DNA of 64,000 bases. It comes from Halorubellus sp. JP-L1. GTDB taxonomy: Archaea > Halobacteriota > Halobacteria > Halobacteriales > Natrialbaceae. The first letter of the stretch is position 1, and each line of letters starts with the position of its first letter. This document shows, piece by piece, positions 1 to 7,306 of the stretch. The stretch covers positions 806,001 to 870,000 of the forward strand of contig NZ_JAAOIR010000002.1 in NCBI RefSeq assembly GCF_011440375.1, given 5' to 3'. The position numbers were made by a program, and so were the translations under genes. The notes under the pieces are model-generated. The model was not told the origin of the DNA. It saw nothing but the letters and a program-made list of their open reading frames with translations, and made no database searches.

Positions 1-70
1 CCTCCAGGTGCGCGCCGTCGTCGAGTGACCCCCACCCGCCGGCAACCGGTGTCCCGGGCGATGCTCGTGG

Positions 71-661
71 TCAGGTCCCGGGGAGGATGTCGCCGAGCGC
101 CGCGCCGATCGCCATCGGCACCCACGCGACGGAGACCGAAGCGGCCGCGGAGAGCGGCGTCGCCCACTCGACGCGGCCCCACGCCGTCATCGAGACGATT
201 GCGAACGCGAGCGAGATTCCGAGGACGCCCGCGAGTCGCCGCGGAACGACCCCGAAGATGCGGTGCGTGACGCGGACGTCCTGGAAGTCGCTGACGTAGA
301 GGATGCCGACGATCGCGGCGACCGTGAACGCGAGCGTCCCGACGACGGAGACGGGGTGCGTCGCGAGGAACGCGCCGACCTCGCCGGTGCCGCCCTCGAC
401 GAGCATCGGGATGCCGAACAGCGCGCTCCCGAGGAGCGCCTCCGCGACGTCCCCGCGGTCGAAGCCCTTGATGACGCGCCCGAACAGCCCACCGGGTTCG
501 ACCGCGGCCGCCGTCCGCATCGCGCGCTCGACGCGCTCGCGCTCGTCGGGGTCGTCCACGGCGTCCGCGAGCGCCTCCAGTTCGTCGTAGAGGTCGCCCA
601 TGTCCGGCGACTCCCCCTCGTCGTCGTCCATCGGTCCTTCGTACATCGCGGCGTCGCTCAT
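71..661 (-). CDS. DUF2391-type integral membrane protein
   Basis: The product has 196 residues. An acidic soluble N-terminus of about 70 residues is followed by four to five hydrophobic segments from about residue 75 to the end (segments near FGIPMLVEGG, VVGTLAFTVAAIVGILY, LAGVLGISLAFAIVSM and the C-terminal Ala-rich stretch). This layout matches the haloarchaeal DUF2391 (TIGR02587-like) family, whose function is unknown. It is transcribed away from nth, and a 110-nt spacer separates their starts. The ATG at 661 gives a normal family length. The family call is from recall of its appearance and no activity can be assigned. Confidence 0.75.
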   Translation of the reverse strand: MSDAAMYEGPMDDDEGESPDMGDLYDELEALADAVDDPDERERVERAMRTAAAVEPGGLFGRVIKGFDRGDVAEALLGSALFGIPMLVEGGTGEVGAFLATHPVSVVGTLAFTVAAIVGILYVSDFQDVRVTHRIFGVVPRRLAGVLGISLAFAIVSMTAWGRVEWATPLSAAASVSVAWVPMAIGAALGDILPGT

Positions 662-692
662 GCCCGTGGCGTCACGGTCCGACGTACTAACA

Positions 693-739
693 TCTTCGTC
701 GGGCGAACCGGACGTCGTCTCGTCTTCGTCGGGCGAACC
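693..739. repeat. 30-bp-period direct repeat in the nth upstream region
   Basis: A 17-bp sequence (TCTTCGTCGGGCGAACC) occurs at 693-709 and again at 723-739, a partial tandem duplication with a 30-bp period. It lies between two divergent genes, within 80 nt of the nth start. It does not form an inverted repeat. It resembles the other short tandem duplications in this window. Confidence 0.75.
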
Positions 740-770
740 CTACTTGGCGCTGTCGCCCCAGTGTGCGAGT

Positions 771-1583
771 ATGAGCGACGACGACGCGGAACCGGACGTG
801 AACATCTCCGGGGGAAGCGCCGGTGGCGGCGTCGAGGCCACCTTCGACCCGGCGACTGCGGGAACGCGCGCCGAAGCGGTCGTCGACCGCCTCGGCGAAC
901 TGTACTGGCAGAAGGCCTACGGCGGCCGGGACGGCTTCGAGTGCCTCGTCCGCACCATCCTCAGCCAGAACACGAGCGACGTCGCGAGCCAGCCCGCTCA
1001 CGACGCGCTCGTCGAACGATTCGGACCCGTCGAGGAACTGGCCGCGAACCTCGTCGACGCGCCCCGCGACGAGCTTGCGGAGACCATCTCGTCGGCCGGG
1101 CTCTACAACCAGAAGGCAGAGAGCATCCAGCGCGCTGCCGAGTGGGTGCTCGACGCGTTCGGGTCGACGACCGACTTCGACGCGTTCGTCCGCGACGGCG
1201 ACCCCGGCGAGGTCCGCGAGACGCTCCTCGAACTGAAGGGCGTCGGCCCGAAGACCGCGGACTGCGTGCTCCTGTTCGCGGGCGGCCAGGGCGGCGTGTT
1301 CCCCGTGGACACGCACGTGCACCGGATCTACCGCCGGATGGGCATCGCGCCCCCGGACGCGGACCACGAGGCCGTCCGCGCCGTCCTCGAACGCGAGGTA
1401 CCGGCCGAGAAGTGCGGGTTCGGGCACACCGCGACCATCCAGTTCGGTCGCGAGTACTGCACGGCCCGGAAGCCCGCGTGTCTCGACGACCCCGACGCGT
1501 GCCCGCTCGCGGACGCCTGCGACCAGGTCGGCGTCTACCCGGTCACCGGCGAGGTCGAGGACCCGAGCGAGGCCGCGGACTGA
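771..1583 (+). CDS. nth: Endonuclease III (DNA glycosylase / AP lyase)
   Basis: This base-excision-repair enzyme removes oxidised pyrimidines and nicks abasic sites. The 270-residue product has the helix-hairpin-helix LKGVGPKTAD at about residue 153, which includes the lysine nucleophile. The catalytic aspartate is in VDTHVHR at about residue 179. A four-cysteine [4Fe-4S] loop lies near the C-terminus (residues 229-250). The cysteine spacing is C-x6-C-x6-C-x5-C rather than the common C-x6-C-x2-C-x5-C, so the cluster loop is four residues longer. The reading frame stays open upstream to 600, but the ATG at 771 is preferred because it gives the usual acidic haloarchaeal N-terminus and family length. 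Confidence 0.93.
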   Translation: MSDDDAEPDVNISGGSAGGGVEATFDPATAGTRAEAVVDRLGELYWQKAYGGRDGFECLVRTILSQNTSDVASQPAHDALVERFGPVEELAANLVDAPRDELAETISSAGLYNQKAESIQRAAEWVLDAFGSTTDFDAFVRDGDPGEVRETLLELKGVGPKTADCVLLFAGGQGGVFPVDTHVHRIYRRMGIAPPDADHEAVRAVLEREVPAEKCGFGHTATIQFGREYCTARKPACLDDPDACPLADACDQVGVYPVTGEVEDPSEAAD

Positions 1584-1613
1584 ACGCCGAGGCCTCTCGC
1601 CGATTCTCAGCCG

Positions 1614-2255
1614 TCAGTCGCGAGCGCCCTCGACCGCGCGGACCAGCTCCTCGGCTCGCGCCGTGATCGCCGCCCAGTCCTCGCGCTCGAGTGCGTCGTC
1701 GGGGACGAGCGAGCTGCCAGCGCCGACCAGCTCCGCGCCCGCCTCGACGTACGCCGCGGCGTTGTCGGGGCCGATGCCGCCGGTCGGCATCAGCGGGATC
1801 TGGGGGAGCGGGCCACGGAGGCTCGACAGGTAGCCGGGGCCGTACGTCGACGCCGGGAACACCTTGCAGACGTCCGCGCCCGCCTCGAACGCGTCGAGGG
1901 CCTCCGTCGGCGTCGCCACGCCGGGCGCGACCGCGACCCCGTAGCGGTTGCACGCCTCGACGACGCCGCGGTCGAACGTCGGACTCACCACGAACGCCGC
2001 CCCGGCGAGGTGGGCGTGTCGCGCCGTCGCCTCGTCGAGGACCGTCCCGGCCCCGACGACGACGTCCTGTCCGTCGTAGTGCCCCGCGAGCGTCTCCAGG
2101 GCCTCCAGGGACCGCGGCGACCCCATCGTGACCTCCATCGCCGTCACGCCGCCCTCGCGGAGCGCCTCCGCGACGTTCAGGACGACGTCCGGCTCCACGC
2201 CCCGCAGCACGGCGACTACGCCGCTCTCGTGCATCCGTGCGACCGTCTCGTTCAT
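1614..2255 (-). CDS. kdgA: Bacterial-type KDPG aldolase
   Basis: This class I Schiff-base aldolase cleaves 2-keto-3-deoxy-6-phosphogluconate to pyruvate and glyceraldehyde 3-phosphate, the last step of the semi-phosphorylative Entner-Doudoroff pathway. The 213-residue protein is a single (beta/alpha)8 barrel of normal family length. It shows the conserved glutamate in MEVTM (about residue 40), the Schiff-base lysine in CKVFPAS (about residue 133) and the phosphate-binding MPTGGI (about residue 160). The frame is open for another kilobase upstream, but the ATG at 2255 matches the family start and has a TATA-like patch about 28 nt before it. The dehydratase of the same pathway is at 3354. Confidence 0.9.
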   Translation of the reverse strand: MNETVARMHESGVVAVLRGVEPDVVLNVAEALREGGVTAMEVTMGSPRSLEALETLAGHYDGQDVVVGAGTVLDEATARHAHLAGAAFVVSPTFDRGVVEACNRYGVAVAPGVATPTEALDAFEAGADVCKVFPASTYGPGYLSSLRGPLPQIPLMPTGGIGPDNAAAYVEAGAELVGAGSSLVPDDALEREDWAAITARAEELVRAVEGARD

Positions 2256-2277
2256 GCTCGAGAATCCAATCGGCGAA

Positions 2278-2288
2278 GACATAAACCC
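2278..2288 (-). promoter_or_regulatory. TATA-like element of kdgA
   Basis: Read on the minus strand the sequence is GGGTTTATGTC, the only AT-rich patch in the region. It is centred about 28 nt before the kdgA ATG, a spacing that would give a leaderless or nearly leaderless transcript. The 29-bp tandem array begins just upstream of it, so the array lies in the upstream activator zone. Confidence 0.5.
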
Positions 2289-2297
2289 ACGCCCAAC

Positions 2298-2461
2298 GGC
2301 CACGTTCGGGACGCGGAGTCGATTCCGGCCACGTTCGGGACGCGGAGTCGATTCCGGCCACGTTCGCGACCTGGAGTCGATTCCGGCCACGCTCGCGACC
2401 TGGAGTCGATTCCGGCCACGCTCGCGACCTGGAGTCGATTCCGGCCACGCTCGCGACCCGA
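2298..2461. repeat. 29-bp tandem repeat array, about 5.6 copies
   Basis: Units begin at 2298, 2327, 2356, 2385, 2414 and 2443 with GGCCACG[T/C]TCG. They are head to tail with no spacer, and the last copy is partial. The first two copies share one variant (GGGACGCGGAG), and later copies share another (GCGACCTGGAG). That pattern is what stepwise slippage would leave. The array fills nearly the whole gap between kdgA and the next minus-strand gene. It has no unique spacers and is not a CRISPR. Confidence 0.95.
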
Positions 2462-2467
2462 CGCCGG

Positions 2468-2902
2468 TCACGTCGCCGCCCGAACGTTCTCGAAGTACCG
2501 CTCCTGGTGCAGGACGTCCCACGCGAGATCGGCGAGCACGTGCACGTACAGCACCACCCCCGAGACGACAGCCAGCGCGACCGCGTCGACCGCGAGCAGT
2601 CCGCCGACGAGGACGCCGCCGAGTACCGCGTGCGAGAGCAGTCGCTCGAGCGGCCAGACCTCGCCCGGTTCGAAGATCTCGTCCTGTGCGACGAACACGC
2701 GCCGCGGGTCGGCGAGGCATCCGCGGAGCGCACGCAGCGACCCGGAGTTGTACCACGCCAGCGCGAAGTGGTCGAGGTCGATGCCGACGCCGAGGACGGC
2801 CACGTACGCCACGACGACGACCGGACGAACGGGCGCGTCGACGAACGGGACGGTCGCGGCGCCGACGAGCACGGATAGCACGAAGTGATGTGTCGAGCGC
2901 AT
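2468..2902 (-). CDS. Membrane protein resembling YdjM-like metal-dependent hydrolases
   Basis: The product has 144 residues and is mostly hydrophobic, with about four membrane segments. It has an N-terminal His pair (MRSTHHF), a DLDH motif at about residue 42, a Ser-His in the middle (LLSHA) and HVLADL near the C-terminus. Acidic and histidine residues near membrane segments in this order recall the YdjM (LexA-regulated, membrane-bound, metal-dependent hydrolase) family. The match is by pattern only. The stop lies within 10 nt of the 29-bp array. Confidence 0.5.
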   Translation of the reverse strand: MRSTHHFVLSVLVGAATVPFVDAPVRPVVVVAYVAVLGVGIDLDHFALAWYNSGSLRALRGCLADPRRVFVAQDEIFEPGEVWPLERLLSHAVLGGVLVGGLLAVDAVALAVVSGVVLYVHVLADLAWDVLHQERYFENVRAAT

Positions 2903-3044
2903 CCACTCGGCCGAACGACCGCCAGCGGCTTGAAACCGGTCGGCGTCGCGTCCGAATCGGGTTCGGTCTCACGCGGCACCGGCCGGTACCGTCCCGGCAG
3001 CGGACGGCACAATAGCCAAGGTGGTGGCAGTTCACGCTCCAGCC

Positions 3045-3314
3045 ATGTGGGGGCTGATTCGTCGACTGCTGTCGCTGCAGACGCTGTTCGCGTTGCTCGG
3101 GACGTACGTCGTGCTCTCCGCGAGCGCGATCGCGTTCCTCGACCTCGGTGGGGCCGCGACGCTGCTCGCGTTCGTCACGCTCGCGTTCTCGGTGGTCGCG
3201 ATCGGGGTCCTGGGCGCGTACGTCCGCTGGATCCGCAAGGAGGTGGCGTCGATGAACTCGCCGCCGCCGGACTGGGAGCGCGATCGCGTCGTCGAGGACG
3301 ACAACCCACCGTAG
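3045..3314 (+). CDS. Small two-helix membrane protein
   Basis: The product is an 89-residue protein from the ATG at 3045 (MWGLIRRLLSL). It has two strong hydrophobic segments (about residues 12-35 and 42-62) followed by a basic, then acidic, cytoplasmic tail ending in NPP. An in-frame GTG at 3021 would add eight residues, but MWGLIRR is the more natural membrane-protein start. No family is recognised. It is divergent from the gene at 2468 and lies 39 nt before the dehydratase gene. Confidence 0.6.
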   Translation: MWGLIRRLLSLQTLFALLGTYVVLSASAIAFLDLGGAATLLAFVTLAFSVVAIGVLGAYVRWIRKEVASMNSPPPDWERDRVVEDDNPP

Positions 3315-3318
3315 CGTC

Positions 3319-3329
3319 GAAAACTTTAC
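3319..3329 (+). promoter_or_regulatory. TATA-like element of the dehydratase gene
   Basis: GAAAACTTTACT lies about 30 nt upstream of the ATG at 3354 in otherwise GC-rich sequence. The spacing is that of a haloarchaeal promoter with a short or absent leader. It overlaps the 3' end of the small membrane protein gene, so the dehydratase is probably transcribed on its own. Confidence 0.5.
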
Positions 3330-3353
3330 TGGAACACGAGTAAACACTACTCT

Positions 3354-4592
3354 ATGGGAATCGATTACGCCGACCTCCACGACCCGAACGCGGAGTACAC
3401 GATGCGCGACCTGTCGGGCGACACGATGGGCGTCACGGGCGACCGCGGCGGCGGCCGCGACGTCGAGATAACGGACGTCCAGACCACGATGGTGAACGGG
3501 AACTTCCCGTGGACGCTCGTCCGCGTCTACACGGACGCGGGCGTCGTCGGCACCGGCGAGGCCTACTGGGGCGCGGGCGTCCCGGAACTCATCGAGCGCA
3601 TGACGCCGTTCCTCGTCGGCGAGAACCCGCTCGACATCGACCGGCTGTTCGAGCACCTCGTCCAGAAGATGAGCGGCGAAGGAAGCATCGAAGGCGTGAC
3701 CGTCACCGCCATCTCCGGCATCGAACTCGCGCTCCACGACGTCGCGGGGAAGCTCCTCGACGTCCCCGCGTACCAGCTGCTCGGCGGGAAGTACCGCGAC
3801 GACGTCCGCGTCTACTGCGACTGCCACACCGAGCAGGAGGCGAACCCCGAAGCGTGCGCGGACGAGGCCGAGCGCGTCGTCGACGAACTCGGGTACGACG
3901 CGCTCAAGTTCGACCTCGACATCCCGACCGGGTTCGAGAAGGACCGCGCGAACCGCCACCTCCGCCCCGGCCAGATCCGGCACAAGGTCGACATCGTGGA
4001 ACAGGTCACCGAGCGCGTGAAGGACGAAGCGGACGTCGCGTTCGACTGTCACTGGACGTTCTCCGCGGGCTCCGCGAAGCGACTGGCGAGCAAGCTCGAG
4101 GAGTACGACGTCTGGTGGCTCGAGGACCCGGTACCGCCGGAGAACCTCGAGGTCCAGGAGGAGGTCACGAAGTCGACGACGACGCCAATCGCGGTCGGCG
4201 AGAACCGCTATCGCGTCACCGAGGAACGCCGCCTCATCGAGAACCAGGCGGTCGACATCGTCGCACCGGACCTGCCGAAGGTCGGCGGGATGCGGGAGAC
4301 GCGGAAGATCGCGGACGTCGCGAACCAGTACTACGTCCCGGTCGCGATGCACAACGTCTCCTCGCCGGTCGCGACGATGGCGTCCGCACACGTCGCTGCG
4401 GCCATCCCGAACTCGCTCGCCGTCGAGTATCACTCCTACGAGCTCGACTGGTGGGCAGACCTCGTCGAGGAGGACGTCATCGAGGACGGCTACATCACCG
4501 TCCCCGAGGAGCCGGGACTCGGCGTGACGCTGGACATGGACGCCGTCGAGGCCCACATGGTCGACGGCGAGACCCTCTTCGACGAAGCGTAG
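3354..4592 (+). CDS. gad: Enolase-superfamily sugar acid dehydratase (gluconate dehydratase type)
   Basis: The likely reaction is dehydration of gluconate (or galactonate) to 2-keto-3-deoxygluconate, the first committed step of the pathway that kdgA finishes. The 412-residue protein has the N-terminal capping domain of the mandelate racemase group. Its barrel carries the expected acid/base and metal ligands: a lysine in ALKFDLD (about 184), Asp in FDCHW (about 228), Glu in WWLEDP (about 257), Glu in VGENR (about 283) and His in AMHNVSS (about 333). Substrate choice among gluconate, galactonate and xylonate cannot be read from sequence; pairing with kdgA favours gluconate or galactonate. Confidence 0.85.
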   Translation: MGIDYADLHDPNAEYTMRDLSGDTMGVTGDRGGGRDVEITDVQTTMVNGNFPWTLVRVYTDAGVVGTGEAYWGAGVPELIERMTPFLVGENPLDIDRLFEHLVQKMSGEGSIEGVTVTAISGIELALHDVAGKLLDVPAYQLLGGKYRDDVRVYCDCHTEQEANPEACADEAERVVDELGYDALKFDLDIPTGFEKDRANRHLRPGQIRHKVDIVEQVTERVKDEADVAFDCHWTFSAGSAKRLASKLEEYDVWWLEDPVPPENLEVQEEVTKSTTTPIAVGENRYRVTEERRLIENQAVDIVAPDLPKVGGMRETRKIADVANQYYVPVAMHNVSSPVATMASAHVAAAIPNSLAVEYHSYELDWWADLVEEDVIEDGYITVPEEPGLGVTLDMDAVEAHMVDGETLFDEA

Positions 4593-4600
4593 CTTCGTCG
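4580..4600 (+). terminator. Perfect hairpin spanning the dehydratase stop codon
   Basis: CGACGAAGC (4580-4588) and GCTTCGTCG (4592-4600) are perfect 9-bp inverted arms around a 3-nt loop. The TAG stop codon (4590-4592) sits in the loop and first arm base. There is no strong T-run immediately after. It could be a processing or termination hairpin, or an RNA stability element. The following 4601-4856 holds no supported gene. Confidence 0.5.
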
Positions 4601-4856
4601 GGCTCGACACGCGAGCGAAGGGACTCGTCGAACCGTGCGTCTCGTTCGTGCTGTTCTCTCGTTCGTTCCGCGACCGTGTGCGAGCAAGTGGTCTGCGAGT
4701 GGTCGTACCTGGACTGTTGTCTTGAACTATCGTTTTTCGGGGTGCGCTCGTCTGGTCGAGTGAATCCGGCGCGGTCGAGCAGACTCGTCGGCTCGGACTG
4801 GCGTGCTGGTCCGTCGGACGCTGGCGTGCTCGGCTGCCGAGCTCGCGAGGTCGATC

Positions 4857-6245
4857 ATGAACGAAGGTGCGACGAACGAGGACGGGGAGGCCGTGGAATC
4901 GGGCGACGAGAGCGGGGTACGCCTCGATCGCGGGCTGGGGGTGCTCGACGTCGATCGGGGCCGGGTCGCGCTCTGGGTGGTCGCGTTCGCGTTCGCGGTC
5001 GTGTTCGCGTTCCTCGTGTGGCAGTACGTGGGGACGGTCGTGTTGGGCGTGTTCGCGTACTACGTGTCGCGGCCGGTGTTCTCGCGGTTCGTGCATCCGC
5101 GGATCGAGTCGCGGACGGTCGCCGTCGCCGTGACGCTGTTCACGGTCGGACTTCCCGTGCTGGCGCTGGTCGCGTGGACGGTCGTGGTGGCGGTGCGGGC
5201 GTTCGCGGACGTCATGGACAGCGAACTCAGCGACCAGCTCACGGCGCTCGTCGAGCCGTACGCGAACCTCGACTCGCTGTTCTCGGACGTCCCAGGGACG
5301 ATCGCGGCGATCGTCGAGGACCCGATGCGGCTCGCGGACCCCGCGCTCGGTGCGGGCCTCGGTGACGGCCTCGGGATCGTGCTCGCGACGGTCGGCCAGC
5401 TGTTCACGGTACTCGTCCACGCGTTCGTCGTCCTCATCGTCACGTTCTACCTGCTACGGGACGACTACCGGGTGGCGGCGTGGGCGCGCGGGACGTTCGT
5501 CGAACCGGGCGGCATCCTGGACGCGTACTTCGTCGCGGTCGACCGCGACCTGAAGAACGTGTTCTTCGGGAACATCCTGAACGCACTCCTCACGGGCTTC
5601 CTCGCTGTACTGACGTTCGTCGCGCTGAACCTGGTGTCGCCGCCGTCCTCGAGCATCCCGGAACCGCTGCTCCTCGGGTTGATCGTCGGCGTCGCGAGCC
5701 TCGTCCCCGTCATCGGAATCAAGCTCGTCACGCTCCCGCTGGCCGCGTACCTCTTCGGCCTCACCGCACTGAGCGGGCCGGAGGACCTCTGGTTCCCCGT
5801 CGCCTTCCTCGCCATCTCGTTCGTCGTCGTCGACTACATCCCCGACCAGTTGCTGCGCCCGTACGTGAGCGGCCGTTCGCTCCACGTCGGCGCGGTGATG
5901 CTCGCGTACACGCTCGGCCCGTTCCTCTTCGGGTGGTACGGGCTGTTCCTCGGGCCGTTCGTCCTCGTCGTCCTGTTCGAGTTCGCGCGCATCGTCGTCC
6001 CGTGGCTGTTCCACCCGGAGCGCGAAGTCCCGGAACTCGGCGAGTCCGACGACGTCGACGGGGGGCTGGTCGACGACTCGCCACGCGCCGCTCCGACGCT
6101 CGGAGGCGACGAGTCGCCGGACGCCGACGCGCCGCCACCGACCGCGGACGAGCTGCCGCCGGGGGAACTCGGGGAGCCGACGCGGTCCGACCCGGTGGAC
6201 GCGCACCGGGGCGTCGGGAGCGACGACGAGGCCGCAAACGACTGA
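4857..6245 (+). CDS. AI-2E family (PerM-like) transporter
   Basis: The product is a 462-residue integral membrane protein. A short acidic N-terminus is followed by about eight hydrophobic segments: a cluster of two to three between residues 35 and 110, one near 185-205 and a dense block between 230 and 385. It shows the conserved glycine-rich stretch ASLVPVIGIKL typical of the AI-2E/PerM exporter family. The last 70 residues form a haloarchaeal acidic tail. The substrate is unknown; autoinducer export is only the family name. The ATG at 4857 is preferred over an 18-codon extension. The 3' end is tandemly duplicated across the stop codon. Confidence 0.85.
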   Translation: MNEGATNEDGEAVESGDESGVRLDRGLGVLDVDRGRVALWVVAFAFAVVFAFLVWQYVGTVVLGVFAYYVSRPVFSRFVHPRIESRTVAVAVTLFTVGLPVLALVAWTVVVAVRAFADVMDSELSDQLTALVEPYANLDSLFSDVPGTIAAIVEDPMRLADPALGAGLGDGLGIVLATVGQLFTVLVHAFVVLIVTFYLLRDDYRVAAWARGTFVEPGGILDAYFVAVDRDLKNVFFGNILNALLTGFLAVLTFVALNLVSPPSSSIPEPLLLGLIVGVASLVPVIGIKLVTLPLAAYLFGLTALSGPEDLWFPVAFLAISFVVVDYIPDQLLRPYVSGRSLHVGAVMLAYTLGPFLFGWYGLFLGPFVLVVLFEFARIVVPWLFHPEREVPELGESDDVDGGLVDDSPRAAPTLGGDESPDADAPPPTADELPPGELGEPTRSDPVDAHRGVGSDDEAAND

Positions 6246-6308
6246 TTCGAGCGCTTCGGTTCGAGGCGGCGAACGACTGATTCGGGCGCTTCGGTTCGAG
6301 GCCGCGTT
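6231..6308. repeat. 35-bp tandem duplication across a stop codon
   Basis: Copy one (6231-6265) contains the last codons and TGA stop of the AI-2E gene. Copy two (6266-6300) repeats it with three substitutions, and a partial third copy begins at 6301. The second copy also carries a TGA at the same position. It lies between two convergent genes. Confidence 0.9.
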
Positions 6309-6313
6309 CTGCG

Positions 6314-6517
6314 TCAGCGCTCGACGTCGGCGTAGAGGCGGACGAGGCCGCACTCGGGGCACATGACGGCGTCGACGTCGACGGTCTCGTTCATGCCGAA
6401 CTTCCCGAGGAGGCCGTCCTTCTTCTCGCCGGTGCGGACGTGCGGGTTCCAGGCGTCGCTCATGCCGAACTCGACGCGTTCGAGGGTGACCGAGCAATCG
6501 GGGCAGCGTTCGTCCAT
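6314..6517 (-). CDS. Small zinc-ribbon protein
   Basis: The product is a 67-residue protein from the ATG at 6517 (MDERCPDC). It has two CxxC knuckles, CPDC at residues 5-8 and CPEC at about 53-56, which would hold one zinc ion. The middle contains GEKKDGLLGKFGM. An upstream in-frame GTG at 6529 would add four residues. Haloarchaea have many such single zinc-ribbon proteins; partner and role are unknown. It is convergent with the AI-2E gene. Confidence 0.65.
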   Translation of the reverse strand: MDERCPDCSVTLERVEFGMSDAWNPHVRTGEKKDGLLGKFGMNETVDVDAVMCPECGLVRLYADVER

Positions 6518-6612
6518 GCACGACGCCACTCACGTCAGGGTCTTGAAACGACTGGTTCGGTCGCTGCGGTCGCGGCGCGGTCAGGTTCGAACGTGTGATG
6601 GCCCGGCAGGCC

Positions 6613-7245
6613 TCAGCACGTGGACTTGGGGTTGACGCCGAGTTCGGTGAGCGAGTCCGCGTACTCGTCGTACGCGAGCTGGACGACGTACTCGGCGGTC
6701 GCCTGCGCGCGCTCGCGATCCTCGTCCGTCTCGCAGTGCGCGTCGAGGAGTTCGAGGCCGGTATCGAGTTCCTCGGCGGTCTCGGCCTTGAGGTCCCGGA
6801 AGAGGTCCGCGCCCGCCCTGTCGGCCTCGTTGACGTAGAACCCGACGACCTGCGTGTGCGCGCGGAGGCTGACGAGCGGTCGCCCGACGAGCCCGCCCGC
6901 GATCCTCGCGACGGCGTCCTCGCGCTCGCGGAGGTAGCCGTGGACCGCGCCCGCGTGGTCCGGTTCCGGGCGCGCGCCGAGGCGGTCGCAGACGCGGTCG
7001 TAGTGCTCGGCCTCCTGGTCGGCGACGGCGGAGAACGCCTCCCGGACGTCGTCGTCGGTCGCGTCGTCCCGCCAGCCGGCGAACGTCTCCCGCGCGAGGT
7101 ACTCGCTCTCGGCGACGGCCGCGAGGACGGCGTCCTCGCCGAGGTCGGCGCCCGTCAGCGCGATCAGGTACTTCGAGGACCCCAATCGATCCAGCTCCGA
7201 CTGCTTCGCGGTCTCCACGGCGTCCCGGAGGGCAGCGGCGTCCAT
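6613..7245 (-). CDS. Ferritin-like (rubrerythrin-related) helical bundle protein
   Basis: The 210-residue protein is predicted all-helical. It carries an E-x2-H-type metal motif, DQEAEHYD (about residues 76-83). Other glutamates (AESEYLARE, KAETAEELD) sit at spacings compatible with a four-helix ferritin-like bundle. It probably handles iron or reactive oxygen species. The ATG at 7245 is chosen because the start regions of this gene and the divergent persulfide-dioxygenase-like gene are only 61 nt apart and share one AT-rich patch. Co-regulation with sulfur or redox metabolism is inferred from that. Confidence 0.6.
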   Translation of the reverse strand: MDAAALRDAVETAKQSELDRLGSSKYLIALTGADLGEDAVLAAVAESEYLARETFAGWRDDATDDDVREAFSAVADQEAEHYDRVCDRLGARPEPDHAGAVHGYLREREDAVARIAGGLVGRPLVSLRAHTQVVGFYVNEADRAGADLFRDLKAETAEELDTGLELLDAHCETDEDRERAQATAEYVVQLAYDEYADSLTELGVNPKSTC

Positions 7246-7272
7246 GTCGAAGCGATGCGAGCGCGAGGGCTT

Positions 7273-7283
7273 GAACTTTATCT
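7273..7283. promoter_or_regulatory. Shared AT-rich promoter patch between divergent genes
   Basis: GAACTTTATCTC is the only AT-rich patch in the 61-nt divergent spacer. It lies about 29 nt before the ATG at 7307 and, read on the other strand (GATAAAGTTC), about 32 nt before the ATG at 7245. A single TATA region may therefore serve both directions. Confidence 0.4.
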
Positions 7284-7306
7284 CGCCTCGCCACGTACGC
7301 CCCGAC

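Noticed and set aside
2-28. Possible C-terminus of a plus-strand gene running in from the left edge (LQVRAVVE then TGA)
   Set aside because: Eight codons are too few to support a gene; it could equally be chance.
2298-2461. Possible CRISPR array (29-bp repeats)
   Set aside because: Units are contiguous with no unique spacers, and no cas genes are nearby; it is a plain tandem repeat.
2256-5420. A 3.8-kb minus-strand open frame that includes kdgA
   Set aside because: The upstream part is Arg/Asp-rich shadow translation opposite the dehydratase and transporter genes. Only the last 642 nt (1614-2255) has a real protein.
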